This document shows positions 18,433 through 27,123 of a stretch of DNA of 64,000 nucleotides, one piece after another. This DNA is from an uncultured Myxococcales bacterium. Its GTDB lineage: Bacteria > Myxococcota_A > UBA9042. Position 1 is the first letter of the stretch. The number at the start of each line of letters is the position of its first letter. The position numbers and the translations under genes are program-made. The stretch is from positions 1 to 64,000 of the forward strand of contig CAIYBN010000090.1 in assembly GCA_903924465.1 (NCBI GenBank), in the 5' to 3' direction. The notes under the pieces were generated by a model that ran no database searches, was not told the DNA's origin, and was given only the letters and a program-made list of their open reading frames with translations.

Positions 18433-19962
18433 ATGCTGGCAAAAGTCGTAGGCGCAGCCGTGGTCGGTGTGGACGCGCAACCCATTGACGTGGAATGCGA
18501 CGTGACGGGAGGCTTCCCATCGTTCGATACCGTCGGCCTGGCTGAACTGACGGTACGCGAAGCCCGCGTGCGTGTGCGCAGCGCGATCCGCCATAGCGCG
18601 CTGCCTTTTCCCAAAACGCGCGTCGTGGTGAATCTGGCACCGGCGGACCTGCGCAAGGATGGAACGAGTTTCGACCTCCCGGTGGCTCTCGCCGTGCTGC
18701 AGGCCGACGGTGCCATTCCCATGGACGCGTTGGACGGCTGGGCAGTGCTGGGCGAGCTGTCGTTGACCGGCGCGGTGCGACCGGTTTGCGGTGTACTGGC
18801 GGTTGCCGAAATGGCGCGACGGATCGGACTGCGCGGCTTGCTCTGCCCGTTCGACAATGTCGCCGAAGCGATCGTCGTGCCCGGCGTTGAGGTGCGCGTG
18901 GCGGCGACGCTGGGGGAAGTGGTGCAGTGTTTGCGCGGGGAACAGCCGTGGCCGGAACCCGTGTGGCCGGAGCCGCCGGCAGCGCGGCGAACGACACTCG
19001 ACTGGTCTGATGTCCGTGGTCACGCCGTCGCCAAGCGCGCGCTGGAGATCGCAGCGGCGGGCGGTCACAACGTCGTGATGGTGGGTACGCCCGGCACGGG
19101 CAAAACCATGCTGGCCCGGCGCATTCCGACGATCCTGCCGCAGCTCGAACCGGCTGAATCGATTGAAGTGACCAAGGTCCATTCCGTCGCGGGCCTGCTG
19201 CCACGCGGGTTGGGGCTGCTGACGGAGCGGCCCTTTCGGGCGCCGCATCACACCGTTTCCGGCCCGGCATTGGTCGGCGGTGGCTCGGTGCCGAAACCGG
19301 GCGAAGTGTCGTTGGCGCATCGCGGCGTGCTGTTTCTGGATGAATTGGCCGAGTTCCCGCGCAACGTATTGGAAACATTGCGTCAACCTATGGAGGAAGG
19401 CGTCGCGCATGTGACCCGCGCCCGCCAGACGACGCGCTTCCCGGCGCGATTCATGATGGTGGCGGCTTCCAATGGGTGTCCGTGTGGCAACCTTGGCTCC
19501 CTGCACAAGGCCTGCATTTGCTCGTCAGTGGCGCTTGAACGCTACCGTGCTCGGCTCTCGGGTCCGATTCTCGACCGCATCGACATCCAGATCCAATTGC
19601 GCGCACTGCCCGCCGAAGCGCTGCGGCAAGGGCCGGCGAGCGAAACGTCTGCGGACGTGCGGGCGCGTGTCGCACGGGCGCGTACGCGTCAGCGGGATCG
19701 GTACGGGCACCTTGGCGGTGGCGTGAACGCCGAGATCCCCATGCGTCGACTGCAGGAACTGAGTCCGCTGGGCCCGCCGGTCCACGACTTGCTGTTGCGC
19801 GCGCTGAGCCGCTTTGGTCTGTCGCCACGCGCGCACGACCGCATTTGGCGGGTGGCGCGCACCATCGCCGATCTCGACGGCCAAGCGCAGATCGGCGCCG
19901 AACACGTCGCGGAAGCACTGCAATATCGCCATTTCGATGAGCCGGTGCGGCAGCCCGCATAA
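18433..19962 (+). CDS. comM: YifB/ComM-family AAA+ ATPase (Mg-chelatase-like)
   Basis: 509 residues from the ATG at 18433. ComM is a hexameric branch-migration helicase that helps integrate transformed DNA in Gram-negative bacteria. The N-terminal ChlI-like domain begins MLAKVVGAAVVGVDA. Walker A is VGTPGTGKTMLARR (~residue 217), Walker B is GVLFLDELAEF. A Cys cluster NGCPCGN...CICS precedes the SGPILDRIDIQI sensor region. It lies directly upstream of recA, its functional partner in recombination, but an intrinsic terminator separates them. Confidence 0.93.
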   Translation: MLAKVVGAAVVGVDAQPIDVECDVTGGFPSFDTVGLAELTVREARVRVRSAIRHSALPFPKTRVVVNLAPADLRKDGTSFDLPVALAVLQADGAIPMDALDGWAVLGELSLTGAVRPVCGVLAVAEMARRIGLRGLLCPFDNVAEAIVVPGVEVRVAATLGEVVQCLRGEQPWPEPVWPEPPAARRTTLDWSDVRGHAVAKRALEIAAAGGHNVVMVGTPGTGKTMLARRIPTILPQLEPAESIEVTKVHSVAGLLPRGLGLLTERPFRAPHHTVSGPALVGGGSVPKPGEVSLAHRGVLFLDELAEFPRNVLETLRQPMEEGVAHVTRARQTTRFPARFMMVAASNGCPCGNLGSLHKACICSSVALERYRARLSGPILDRIDIQIQLRALPAEALRQGPASETSADVRARVARARTRQRDRYGHLGGGVNAEIPMRRLQELSPLGPPVHDLLLRALSRFGLSPRAHDRIWRVARTIADLDGQAQIGAEHVAEALQYRHFDEPVRQPA

Positions 19963-19970
19963 ACCCTCGA

Positions 19971-19991
19971 CCAGCGAAAGCTGGCGTTTTT
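19971..19991 (+). terminator. Short intrinsic terminator after comM
   Basis: CCAGC-GAAA-GCTGG hairpin with a GNRA-type tetraloop, followed by CG and five T. The stem is only 5-6 bp, so termination may be partial. Confidence 0.55.
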
Positions 19992-20055
19992 CCCAAATCG
20001 AATGCAGCCAAATGCGCTGATGCCGAGGCGGGACTTTGTGCAGCAGGAGTTCCTC

Positions 20056-21099
20056 ATGGCGGAGAAGAAAGACAAGAAAGACGGCATCATTCCCGGGCTG
20101 AAGGCGTTGGACGACCTGATCCATTCGGCGGAGAAAAGTTTCGGTCGGGGCATCCTGATGGCGGCCGATGGCGCCGCCGTGGAGCAAGGCGTTGAAGTCA
20201 TCCCGACCGGTTCCTTTGCCCTCGATCGCTGCCTCGGCATCGGCGGTCTGCCCAAGGGCCGGATCATCGAAATCTACGGTCCGGAGTCGTCTGGCAAGAC
20301 CACGATGGCGCTGTCGGCGATCGCCCAGGCGCAAAAGCAGGGCGCGATCGCAGCGTTTGTCGACGCCGAGCATGCGCTGGATCTGAAATACGCCCGCGAT
20401 TTGGGCATCGACGGCGCGCGCATGCTGGTCAGTCAGCCGGACTGCGGCGAGCAGGCGATGGACGTGGTCGAGGCGCTCGTGCGCTCCGGTCAGGTCGGCG
20501 TGGTGGTGGTGGATTCTGTGGCGGCGCTGACGCCGAAAGCGGAGTTGGACGGTGAAATGGGTGACAACCACGTTGGCCTGCAAGCGCGGCTGATGAGTCG
20601 GGCCATGCGCAAGCTGGCGAGCCTGGCGCACCAGACCGGGACGACGCTCATCTTCATCAACCAAATCCGCATGAAGATCGGCGTCATGATGGGCAGCCCG
20701 GAAACGACGACGGGCGGCAACGCGCTGAAGTTCTACGCGTCGGTGCGGTTGGACGTCCGCCGCATCGGTTCGCTCAAGCGCGACGAGGCGATCTACGGCA
20801 ACCGCTGCAAGATCAAGGTGGCCAAAAACAAGATGGCGCCACCGTTTCGCCAGTGCGAGATCGATCTGGTGTTCGGCAGCGGCTTCTGCCGGGAGGCGGA
20901 AGTGTTCGACGCCGCCGTGGCCGAGGGCGTCATTTCGCGCAGCGGAGCGTTCTTCAAGCTCGGTGACGAAGCGATTGGCCAGGGCCGTGATCGCGCGGTC
21001 AACGAGCTGAAGGCCAAGCCGGAATTGTGCGATCGCATCGCCAGCTTGTTGGGCGACGCGCCGGTGGACGCGAGCGTGGCGGAAGACCTCGCGGCGTAG
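20056..21099 (+). CDS. recA: Recombinase RecA
   Basis: 347 residues from the ATG at 20056 with AGGAG upstream. RecA forms filaments on single-stranded DNA, drives strand exchange and activates the SOS response. Walker A is GPESSGKTT, Walker B region VVVDSVAALTPKAE, loop L1 around MGDNHVGLQARLMSRAMRK, and loop L2 region FINQIRMKIGVMMGSPETTTGG. The length is standard, but the C-terminal tail is short and little acidic. No LexA box of the types I know is evident upstream. ssb follows after 51 bp and is probably co-transcribed. Confidence 0.98.
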   Translation: MAEKKDKKDGIIPGLKALDDLIHSAEKSFGRGILMAADGAAVEQGVEVIPTGSFALDRCLGIGGLPKGRIIEIYGPESSGKTTMALSAIAQAQKQGAIAAFVDAEHALDLKYARDLGIDGARMLVSQPDCGEQAMDVVEALVRSGQVGVVVVDSVAALTPKAELDGEMGDNHVGLQARLMSRAMRKLASLAHQTGTTLIFINQIRMKIGVMMGSPETTTGGNALKFYASVRLDVRRIGSLKRDEAIYGNRCKIKVAKNKMAPPFRQCEIDLVFGSGFCREAEVFDAAVAEGVISRSGAFFKLGDEAIGQGRDRAVNELKAKPELCDRIASLLGDAPVDASVAEDLAA

Positions 21100-21150
21100 G
21101 TGAGAGGGGTCGTGGATGCCGGGATACAGAAGCCCGGAAAGGAGTGAGTC

Positions 21151-21501
21151 ATGGCGGATTTGAACAAGGTGATGCTGATCGGGCGTTTGGGCGCGAAGCC
21201 GGAACTGCGGAAATTGCCCACGGGCGACGCGGTGACGCGGCTGAACGTCGCGACGTCCTGGCAGAGCAAGAAAGATGGCGTTCGCGAGGAGCGGACGGAG
21301 TGGCACTCGGTGTCCGTGTTCGGCAAGAGCGCAGAGAACTGCGTGCGCTTTCTGGACAAAGGCAAACTCGTGTTTGTGGAAGGGCACTTGCACAACACGC
21401 ATTGGAAGGCGAAGGATGGCACGGAGCGCTATGACCGGGAGGTCAGGGCTGAAACCGTGACGTTCCTGAGCGCGCGCAGCGAGCAGGCCAAGGCGGCGTA
21501 G
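21151..21501 (+). CDS. ssb: Single-stranded DNA-binding protein, tail-less
   Basis: 116 residues with AAGGAG before the ATG. The OB-fold signature is clear: LNKVMLIGRLGAKPELR, then TEWHSVSVFGKSAENC and KGKLVFVEGHL. It is shorter than most SSBs (~150-180) and ends SARSEQAKAA. It lacks both the Gly/Pro-rich linker and the conserved acidic DDDIPF-type tip that recruits partner proteins. It may therefore be a secondary SSB, with a full-length one elsewhere. Placement behind recA suggests a role in recombination. Confidence 0.92.
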   Translation: MADLNKVMLIGRLGAKPELRKLPTGDAVTRLNVATSWQSKKDGVREERTEWHSVSVFGKSAENCVRFLDKGKLVFVEGHLHNTHWKAKDGTERYDREVRAETVTFLSARSEQAKAA

Positions 21502-21519
21502 CTGCCCGTTGGTCACACG

Positions 21520-21557
21520 CCAGGAGCCCGTCGCCGACAGATGCGGCGGGTTCCTGG
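21520..21557. terminator. Hairpin between convergent ssb and radical SAM genes
   Basis: Arms at 21520-21534 (CCAGGAGCCCGTCGC) and 21543-21557 (GCGGCGGGTTCCTGG) pair over 15 bp with two non-Watson-Crick positions and an 8-nt loop. There is no long T-run, but the location between two stops fits a bidirectional terminator. Confidence 0.6.
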
Positions 21558-21576
21558 TGCGCTGAGCGTGTTGCGA

Positions 21577-22905
21577 TCAGGTGTCCAGATCCATCGCCAG
21601 CTCCGAGCCCGGCAGTGGCCCCGGTCGCCCAAACTTCGTCTTGGGCGGATTGAAATAGCCGAATCGCAGCTTGGGAAACCGTCGCCGCAGTTCATGGACC
21701 ATGGCCAGGATACCGGTGGGCTCCTCCACCGCGCCGTCACCCAGCACGCGCAGGTAGAGCTCCGGGTCGATGTTCAGGTTGCGCAACTGGATCAAATGGA
21801 CGCCGCCGCTTTCGATGAATTGGCTGAGCGCGTCGATTTCACGCGCTGAGTCGGAGACACCGGCGAACACGAAGTAGTTGAGGCTGACGTACCTGCCGCG
21901 TTCGGACATTTCCTTGGCCGACTGAAGGACGTCGGAAAAATCGTAGCCACGCGGCTTGTAGTAGGCGCGGTACAACGCAGGCTGGGCGGAATTGAGGCTG
22001 ATGCGCATCGAGTCCAGCCCGGCTTCGGCCAATCGCGCGACGACCCGCGGCAGACTGGCGTTGCTGTTCAGGTTCACGACACCCGCAGACGTGCGCGCAC
22101 GGATGCCGCGCACGGTGTCTTCCAGAACCTTGGGCTGCATCAGTGGCTCGCCTTCACAGCCTTGGCCGAAGCTGACGACCCCGTTGGGGACGCGCGCCAA
22201 ATGCAAGCAGGCGAGTTCAATCAAATCCTCCGCGCGCGATGGAATCTTCATGCGTTCGTGGTTGGCGACAAAGGTTGAACCGGACTGATCGCTGATACAG
22301 CCGACGCATGCGGCATTGCACTGCGAGGCCGCCGGCAAGGGCGCCTCCCAGCGGCCGAGGAAGAAGTTTTGCGCCGCGCGGCAGTGGTAGACCAGCGCGC
22401 AGTGTTCCACGTGCGCGATCGCGCGGTTGTCGGGATGATCCGTGCGCATTTGTCGCACGCCAGCTTCGACCTGATCCATATCAAAACGATAGGGATCCTG
22501 ACGCTTGTCCGCATCCACGCGCACGGCCGGCACGACAAAATGACCATTTTGCCAACCGACGGCCGCGTACGAGTACAGGGTCAGATCCGGCGCGCCTTCC
22601 TGGGTGTCGTACGCCGGGTGCAGCAACTTCAAGTACGCCGGGGCGATAAACGCCGCCACGGTTTGCAGGATCCCGGTATCTTCATCGCCCTCGACCGGCA
22701 CGGGTTCGTCGTTCTCGACGTCCACTGCGTACGGTGTCCGCCCCGGCATGACGAACAAATCCGAACCTTTGGGCAACTGGATCAGTTCGTTTGGCTCCGG
22801 TTGCCGCCAGCAATCGCCATCCCAGGCCAGCATCGCCAGGGTGGGATGATCAAAGATGCGCCCATCAGCGGCGGCGACAACAGCGCGGGGATACGAATCG
22901 GCCAT
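21577..22905 (-). CDS. Radical SAM protein with ~190-residue N-terminal domain
   Basis: 442 residues. The cluster motif CNAACVGC (Cys196, 200, 203) is the CxxxCxxC that binds the SAM [4Fe-4S] cluster. GQGCEGEP follows, close to the usual GGE motif, and later strands read LNSNASL and MRISLNSAQPALY. The N-terminal 190 residues are not a domain I recognise. No SPASM-like cysteines are seen at the C-terminus. The substrate is unknown. It is divergent from the membrane protein at 22993. Confidence 0.85.
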   Translation of the reverse strand: MADSYPRAVVAAADGRIFDHPTLAMLAWDGDCWRQPEPNELIQLPKGSDLFVMPGRTPYAVDVENDEPVPVEGDEDTGILQTVAAFIAPAYLKLLHPAYDTQEGAPDLTLYSYAAVGWQNGHFVVPAVRVDADKRQDPYRFDMDQVEAGVRQMRTDHPDNRAIAHVEHCALVYHCRAAQNFFLGRWEAPLPAASQCNAACVGCISDQSGSTFVANHERMKIPSRAEDLIELACLHLARVPNGVVSFGQGCEGEPLMQPKVLEDTVRGIRARTSAGVVNLNSNASLPRVVARLAEAGLDSMRISLNSAQPALYRAYYKPRGYDFSDVLQSAKEMSERGRYVSLNYFVFAGVSDSAREIDALSQFIESGGVHLIQLRNLNIDPELYLRVLGDGAVEEPTGILAMVHELRRRFPKLRFGYFNPPKTKFGRPGPLPGSELAMDLDT

Positions 22906-22992
22906 GACCAGTCCTTGCGTTCAAACCGCTGCGGATTGTACACGAGCGGCGCGCTGCGGGTATCCTGTTGGTGGCGCGGTCGCCAGTGCCGC

Positions 22993-24933
22993 ATGAAACG
23001 GATGACTCTTCCTCCCAAAATGGCCAAGGCGCCCCGCCACGATCCGCTGCTCGTGATCCTCGCGGTCGCGTTGACGGTCATCGGCGTCGCGCCGATTTGG
23101 CTCTGCGATCTGCTGCCGCTCGTCGACATGGCTGCGCACCTGCACTTGATGACGGTGATGCACGACATGGCGCGGTCGCCGCTGATTCAGCAGCATTACC
23201 AGGAAGTTCATGCGCTCGTGCCGTACCTGAGCTACTACAAGGCAGTTGACTGGCTCGCGTACTTGATGACCGTGGAACAAGCCAACCGGGTCGTGCTGAC
23301 GCTGACGCTCGCGGCGATGCCGTGGTCGGCGTATGTGTACTTGCGCGCTGTTGGCCACAGTCCGTGGCTGTTGTTGGGCGTGCTGCCGTGGCTTCTGCAC
23401 TGCGATTTCTTCATGGGCTTCTTCAGCTATCTGCTGTCGATCCCGGTCTTCCTGCTGATCCTTGCGGCCCACGTGCGCTGGCTCCAGTCGCCGACGCGCG
23501 GGCGCGGCCTCGTGCTGGTCGGGCTGCTTGGTCTGCTGGCGTTGACCCACTATTTGCTCTGGGCAGTTGCTCTGGTACTGCTGCCGACCATCGCCCTGGC
23601 TTTTGGCAGCCGCCAAGGGTGGCGCCGCGCGATCGGCTGGCCGCTCCGCGATTGCCTGATGCTGCTGCCGTCGCTCGCTTTGCTGCTGCCCTGGTTTCTC
23701 CGCTACTTTGTGTTTGCCGAGGGCGTCAAGACGTCCGATGCGGCCATTCACCGCGGAGGCGGCACGTTCCTGCAACGCCTGTCCAACGTCTATCTGGGTG
23801 AACATATTGGGCCTTTGGCCAATTTACGACAAATTCCGGACGTCATGTTCGATGCCGTCTACCGCGTCGACGCGCCCATGTCCTTGCGCGAACGGCCTGG
23901 TGAATGGGTGACTGCGCTCTGGTTGATTGCGCTGATCCTGTGGCTGGTCGGTAGTGCACGCACGCCGCAGCCGCCGATCGAGCCGTCGCGACGGGTTGGC
24001 AACGGCGTGTCCGGTAGTGCTTACGCGGCCTGGGCCGTGGCGATCCTCGCGGTCGAGTACTTCCTGATGCCGCGCAACTTGAGCCGTCCGATCGGTCTGT
24101 ATGGCGTCAACTTTCGCCTGATCGAAGTGGCGATGGTGCTGCTGATCTGCGCGCTCCCTCTCGACCCGCTGCGGCCACCGCGGTCCACGCGCCTGCGGGT
24201 GTGGCTGGGTGCGTGCCTGATGGTGACCTGCGCCATCTTCCTGCCGCTCGCGACCCTGCGCGAGTTCCGCGAGGACCGCGCGCTGATGGGCGATGTCCGC
24301 GAGGCCTACGACCACATTCCCATGGGCCAGCGCGTGTTGACGCTGCGAGGCCGCCGGCCAAGTCGCTGGTTTCTGTTCAATATCGGCGAGTATTACGCGG
24401 TGTTTCGCCACGGCTACGTACCGTATTCGTTCGCAGACACGAGCTCCAAGCCTGTCGTTGTCAACCGGGACGCTGCCTTGCCCGCGCCGCCCGCCATCGA
24501 TCTGGAATTCTTCAACTGGCAGCAACAAGGGCGCTACTACGACTACATCGTGCGATTTGATGAGCCAGGCCTGCTCCATCCGTGGACGCCGACGATGCCG
24601 AACCTGCCCGTTGTTTGGCGTGGCCGCGGTTGGACAGTGTGGCGGAACCCGCATCCGGATGTCTGGCCGCCGCCGACCGACGCGGCGTACACCGATCGGG
24701 CACTCAGCGCGTTGCCGCACGCCGCGCAAATGGCCATGACCCGGGATGCCATGGTGCTGTTTGGCCTGCCGGACCCACACGTGACGGATACCGAGCAGAT
24801 TCTGACGGCTGCAACCGCGCCGCTGCCTGTTCCTTGGCCCAAACCGGTGCTAATCTGGCGCGAGCCGCCGGTCCACAGTTGGTTGCCGCGGTTGTTCGGC
24901 CGACTGCCGCTGGCCGCGCCGGCACGGCCCTGA
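22993..24933 (+). CDS. Multi-pass membrane protein with C-terminal soluble domain
   Basis: 646 residues from the ATG at 22993; ATGs at 23002 and 23020 are also possible. I estimate 9-11 membrane segments in the first ~430 residues, followed by a ~200-residue soluble part rich in Trp/Pro. An acidic-His segment LLPLVDMAAHLHLM after the first helix recalls the first-loop motif of some GT-C-like or uncharacterised polytopic proteins (PDxPNHLAR type). No further family call can be supported. 87 bp separate it from the divergent radical SAM gene. Confidence 0.7.
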   Translation: MKRMTLPPKMAKAPRHDPLLVILAVALTVIGVAPIWLCDLLPLVDMAAHLHLMTVMHDMARSPLIQQHYQEVHALVPYLSYYKAVDWLAYLMTVEQANRVVLTLTLAAMPWSAYVYLRAVGHSPWLLLGVLPWLLHCDFFMGFFSYLLSIPVFLLILAAHVRWLQSPTRGRGLVLVGLLGLLALTHYLLWAVALVLLPTIALAFGSRQGWRRAIGWPLRDCLMLLPSLALLLPWFLRYFVFAEGVKTSDAAIHRGGGTFLQRLSNVYLGEHIGPLANLRQIPDVMFDAVYRVDAPMSLRERPGEWVTALWLIALILWLVGSARTPQPPIEPSRRVGNGVSGSAYAAWAVAILAVEYFLMPRNLSRPIGLYGVNFRLIEVAMVLLICALPLDPLRPPRSTRLRVWLGACLMVTCAIFLPLATLREFREDRALMGDVREAYDHIPMGQRVLTLRGRRPSRWFLFNIGEYYAVFRHGYVPYSFADTSSKPVVVNRDAALPAPPAIDLEFFNWQQQGRYYDYIVRFDEPGLLHPWTPTMPNLPVVWRGRGWTVWRNPHPDVWPPPTDAAYTDRALSALPHAAQMAMTRDAMVLFGLPDPHVTDTEQILTAATAPLPVPWPKPVLIWREPPVHSWLPRLFGRLPLAAPARP

Positions 24934-24936
24934 GAG

Positions 24937-24964
24937 TTGACAACCACCCGGGAACGGGTAACCT
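24937..24964 (+). promoter_or_regulatory. Promoter of the rrf2 regulator
   Basis: TTGACA (24937-24942), 16-bp spacer, TAACCT (24959-24964). The -35 is perfect and the -10 is weak. The predicted start falls inside the operator at 24965-24991, which fits autorepression. Confidence 0.5.
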
Positions 24965-24991
24965 AAAATCCTACCGTAATGGTAGGAATTA
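24965..24991 (+). promoter_or_regulatory. Rrf2-type operator, copy 1 (rrf2 promoter)
   Basis: A perfect 7-bp inverted repeat TCCTACC (24969-24975) / GGTAGGA (24981-24987) with a 5-bp spacer. The 27-bp element starting AAAAT matches the element before the porin gene at 20 of 27 positions. It overlaps the predicted transcription start. Confidence 0.7.
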
Positions 24992-25006
24992 GGAACAAGG
25001 ATCTCC

Positions 25007-25513
25007 ATGCTGCCCATGAAGTCGCGCTACGCACTGAAGGCACTGGTATTTTTGGCCCGCCACCAGGCCGACGGGCCCATCCCGGTCGCTGGAATCGCGG
25101 CGGCCGAAGCGATTCCGGTCAAGTTCCTGGAAGCGATTCTTCTGGAATTGCGCAACTCCGGCATCCTGACGAGTCGACGTGGCCCGACCGGTGGCTACCA
25201 GCTCCGCGTCGCGCCGCAAACCGTCCATCTCGGCGACGTCATTCGCAATCTGTCCGGACCGATGGCGCCGTTGCCCTGCCTGTCCAAGTCCGCCTATCAC
25301 CGCTGCGGCGAATGCGTGGACGAGACGACCTGCGCAGTTCGGCTACTGATGGCGGACGTGCACGCGGCGACCTTGCGGATTGTCGATGGCACGACGCTCG
25401 CGGCTTTGGTCGCGCGTGTGGACGCGGCGGCGTCCGGCGAGGCAGAAGGCCAGTCCCAGCGTTGTCGACCCCAGGAAGGTCCGCCGTCCGCGAAGCTCGA
25501 CTTTATCGACTGA
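25007..25513 (+). CDS. Rrf2-family transcriptional regulator (Cys-ligand type)
   Basis: 168 residues; AAGGA lies 7 bases before the ATG. The N-terminus MKSRYALKALVFLARH and SRRGPTGGYQL are the winged-helix hallmarks of Rrf2 proteins (IscR, NsrR, CymR, RirA). Cys91, Cys100, Cys103 and Cys109 lie where IscR/NsrR bind an Fe-S cluster, suggesting cluster-dependent sensing. The adjacent porin and sulfate transporter genes suggest control of sulfur acquisition, analogous to CymR, but the ligand is not known. The C-terminal ~30 residues are hydrophilic and look unstructured. Confidence 0.9.
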   Translation: MLPMKSRYALKALVFLARHQADGPIPVAGIAAAEAIPVKFLEAILLELRNSGILTSRRGPTGGYQLRVAPQTVHLGDVIRNLSGPMAPLPCLSKSAYHRCGECVDETTCAVRLLMADVHAATLRIVDGTTLAALVARVDAAASGEAEGQSQRCRPQEGPPSAKLDFID

Positions 25514-25568
25514 CGTAAAGTGAATCGACATGGGCGCAGCAAGAGGCTCGATTTTGCGATTTTTGCCC

Positions 25569-25595
25569 AAAATACGACTATTACGGTAGGAATAA
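25569..25595 (+). promoter_or_regulatory. Rrf2-type operator, copy 2 (porin leader)
   Basis: Begins AAAATACGAC and ends GGTAGGAATAA. It is identical to the rrf2-proximal element at 20 of 27 positions, with an intact right half and a degenerate left half. The AGGA inside it is also the only ribosome-site candidate for the porin ATG at 25601, so a bound protein or an overlapping RNA element would cover translation initiation signals. Confidence 0.65.
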
Positions 25596-25600
25596 TTCAC

Positions 25601-27004
25601 ATGACACGCAACCTCATGATCTTGCTGATAGCATTGGTATGTCCCGGCTTGGCTCACGCTCAGGTCGCTGTGCTCAATCCGCGCCAGGTGACCGAGACGA
25701 CGGCTGCCAGCCTGGAGCAAAAAGTCGCTGCGCTAGACGAAAAAGTGCGCCGGTTGGAGCGGCGAGCGGAGGTGGCCGAAGAAGTCGCGAACGCCCGCAA
25801 TGCGATTGCCGGCACGAGCGGCGACGAACTGGTCTTGAAGTCGAAGAGTGGTGAGTTGACCTTGCAATTCAATGGGATATTGCAGGTTGATGGCCGCCTG
25901 TTCCTCAACGACGACGCGCGCGCGCTGGCGGACACCTTCACGGCGCGGACGATCCGGCCGATTTTTTCCGGCTCCTGGGGCAAGTTGCTGAAATGGCAGT
26001 TCACACCAGACTTTGGCGGCGGCGTGGCGACGATTCAGGACGCTTGGGTCGATCTGGCCTTGGGCGACCACGTCACCGTCCGCGTTGGCAAAATGACCGT
26101 TCCATTTGGCCTTGAGCGCTGGCAGGGCACCGCGGCCCTGCGCTTTGTCGAACGCGCCTATCCGACGCAGCTCGCGCCGAACCGCGACATCGGCATTCAG
26201 GTGTTCGGCGACCTGTTGGACAAACGCGTCGGCTGGTCGTTGGGCGCGTTTGACGGCGGCGTCGACAACAGCCTGACCGACACGGACAACAATGATTCCA
26301 AGGAGATCGCCGCGCGGATCTTTGCCCAGCCTTTTGCCAAGCTGGAGAACGATTGGCTGAATTCGCTGCTGATTGGCGGCGCGGTGACTTGGGGCGACCA
26401 GAACGGCACGGACGCTTCGCCGCAGACGCCGAGTTGGAAAACGCCAGGCCAGAACACGTTCTACAGCTTTCGCAGCGCCGAGAAAGGCAAGGACGCAACT
26501 GGCGCGGCCATCACGTTGCCGAATCCGGTGGCCAACGGCGCGCGCCTGCGCTGGACCGCGCACGCGTGGTGGACCGGTGGTCCCTTGGCGTTTTTGGGCG
26601 AATACACCGCCGTCACCGAACCCGTCAGCCGGGCCGGCACCAGCGGCGACTGGAAAGCAACGGCTTGGCAAAGCGCGTTGTCATACGTCATCGGTGGCAA
26701 GCCGCATTTCTCGGGCACCAAAGTCGAAACACCCTTTCAACTGGGCGCGGCAGGCTGGGGCGCTTTTGAACTCGCCGGCCGGGTGTCAGGGATCGCCGCC
26801 GATGCCGCGACCTCGACGATTTGGGCCGACCCCGCGAAATCGGCACGGCTGGCCACCAGCTTCACCGGCGGCGCCCGCTGGCATTTGTCCGAACATTATC
26901 GGCTCTTTCTCGACTACGAGCACACCATCTTCTCCGGCGGCGCGACAAGCGGCAATCGTGCCACGGAGCAAGCGGTGATCGGCCGGGTTCAACTCGCCTA
27001 CTGA
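25601..27004 (+). CDS. OprO/OprP-like outer-membrane porin
   Basis: 467 residues. A signal peptide ends at AHA. Next is a heptad coiled coil (LEQKVAALDEKVRRLERR), then the phosphate-selective-porin-type barrel: LQFNGILQVDGR, RTIRPIFSGSWGK, DAWVDLALGDHVTVRVGKMTVPFGLER, RFVERAY. It ends VQLAY with the usual terminal aromatic. The family forms anion-selective trimeric channels. Its place directly before cysTWA and the Rrf2 operator suggests it admits sulfate or another sulfur anion. It occupies the slot where a binding-protein gene would be expected. Confidence 0.88.
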   Translation: MTRNLMILLIALVCPGLAHAQVAVLNPRQVTETTAASLEQKVAALDEKVRRLERRAEVAEEVANARNAIAGTSGDELVLKSKSGELTLQFNGILQVDGRLFLNDDARALADTFTARTIRPIFSGSWGKLLKWQFTPDFGGGVATIQDAWVDLALGDHVTVRVGKMTVPFGLERWQGTAALRFVERAYPTQLAPNRDIGIQVFGDLLDKRVGWSLGAFDGGVDNSLTDTDNNDSKEIAARIFAQPFAKLENDWLNSLLIGGAVTWGDQNGTDASPQTPSWKTPGQNTFYSFRSAEKGKDATGAAITLPNPVANGARLRWTAHAWWTGGPLAFLGEYTAVTEPVSRAGTSGDWKATAWQSALSYVIGGKPHFSGTKVETPFQLGAAGWGAFELAGRVSGIAADAATSTIWADPAKSARLATSFTGGARWHLSEHYRLFLDYEHTIFSGGATSGNRATEQAVIGRVQLAY

Positions 27005-27123
27005 CTCACCGCGGGCGCGTCCGGAAACGGAAGCCGACGGCATGGCAGTAAATTCTACTTTGCCGATTGACATACCGGAGCTGAAACGAAAACTGTGCAG
27101 CCACGCATCGTCTGGAGCCACGC

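Noticed and set aside
19963-20055. LexA/SOS box before recA
   Set aside because: Looked for CTGT-N8-ACAG, GAAC-N4-GTTC and myxobacterial-type boxes; none is convincing. The hairpin here is better read as the comM terminator.
27040-27060. AGTA-AATTC-TACT dyad before cysT as a third Rrf2 operator
   Set aside because: Only a partial resemblance to the GGTAGGAAT half-site; the conserved AAAAT and GGTAGG blocks are missing.
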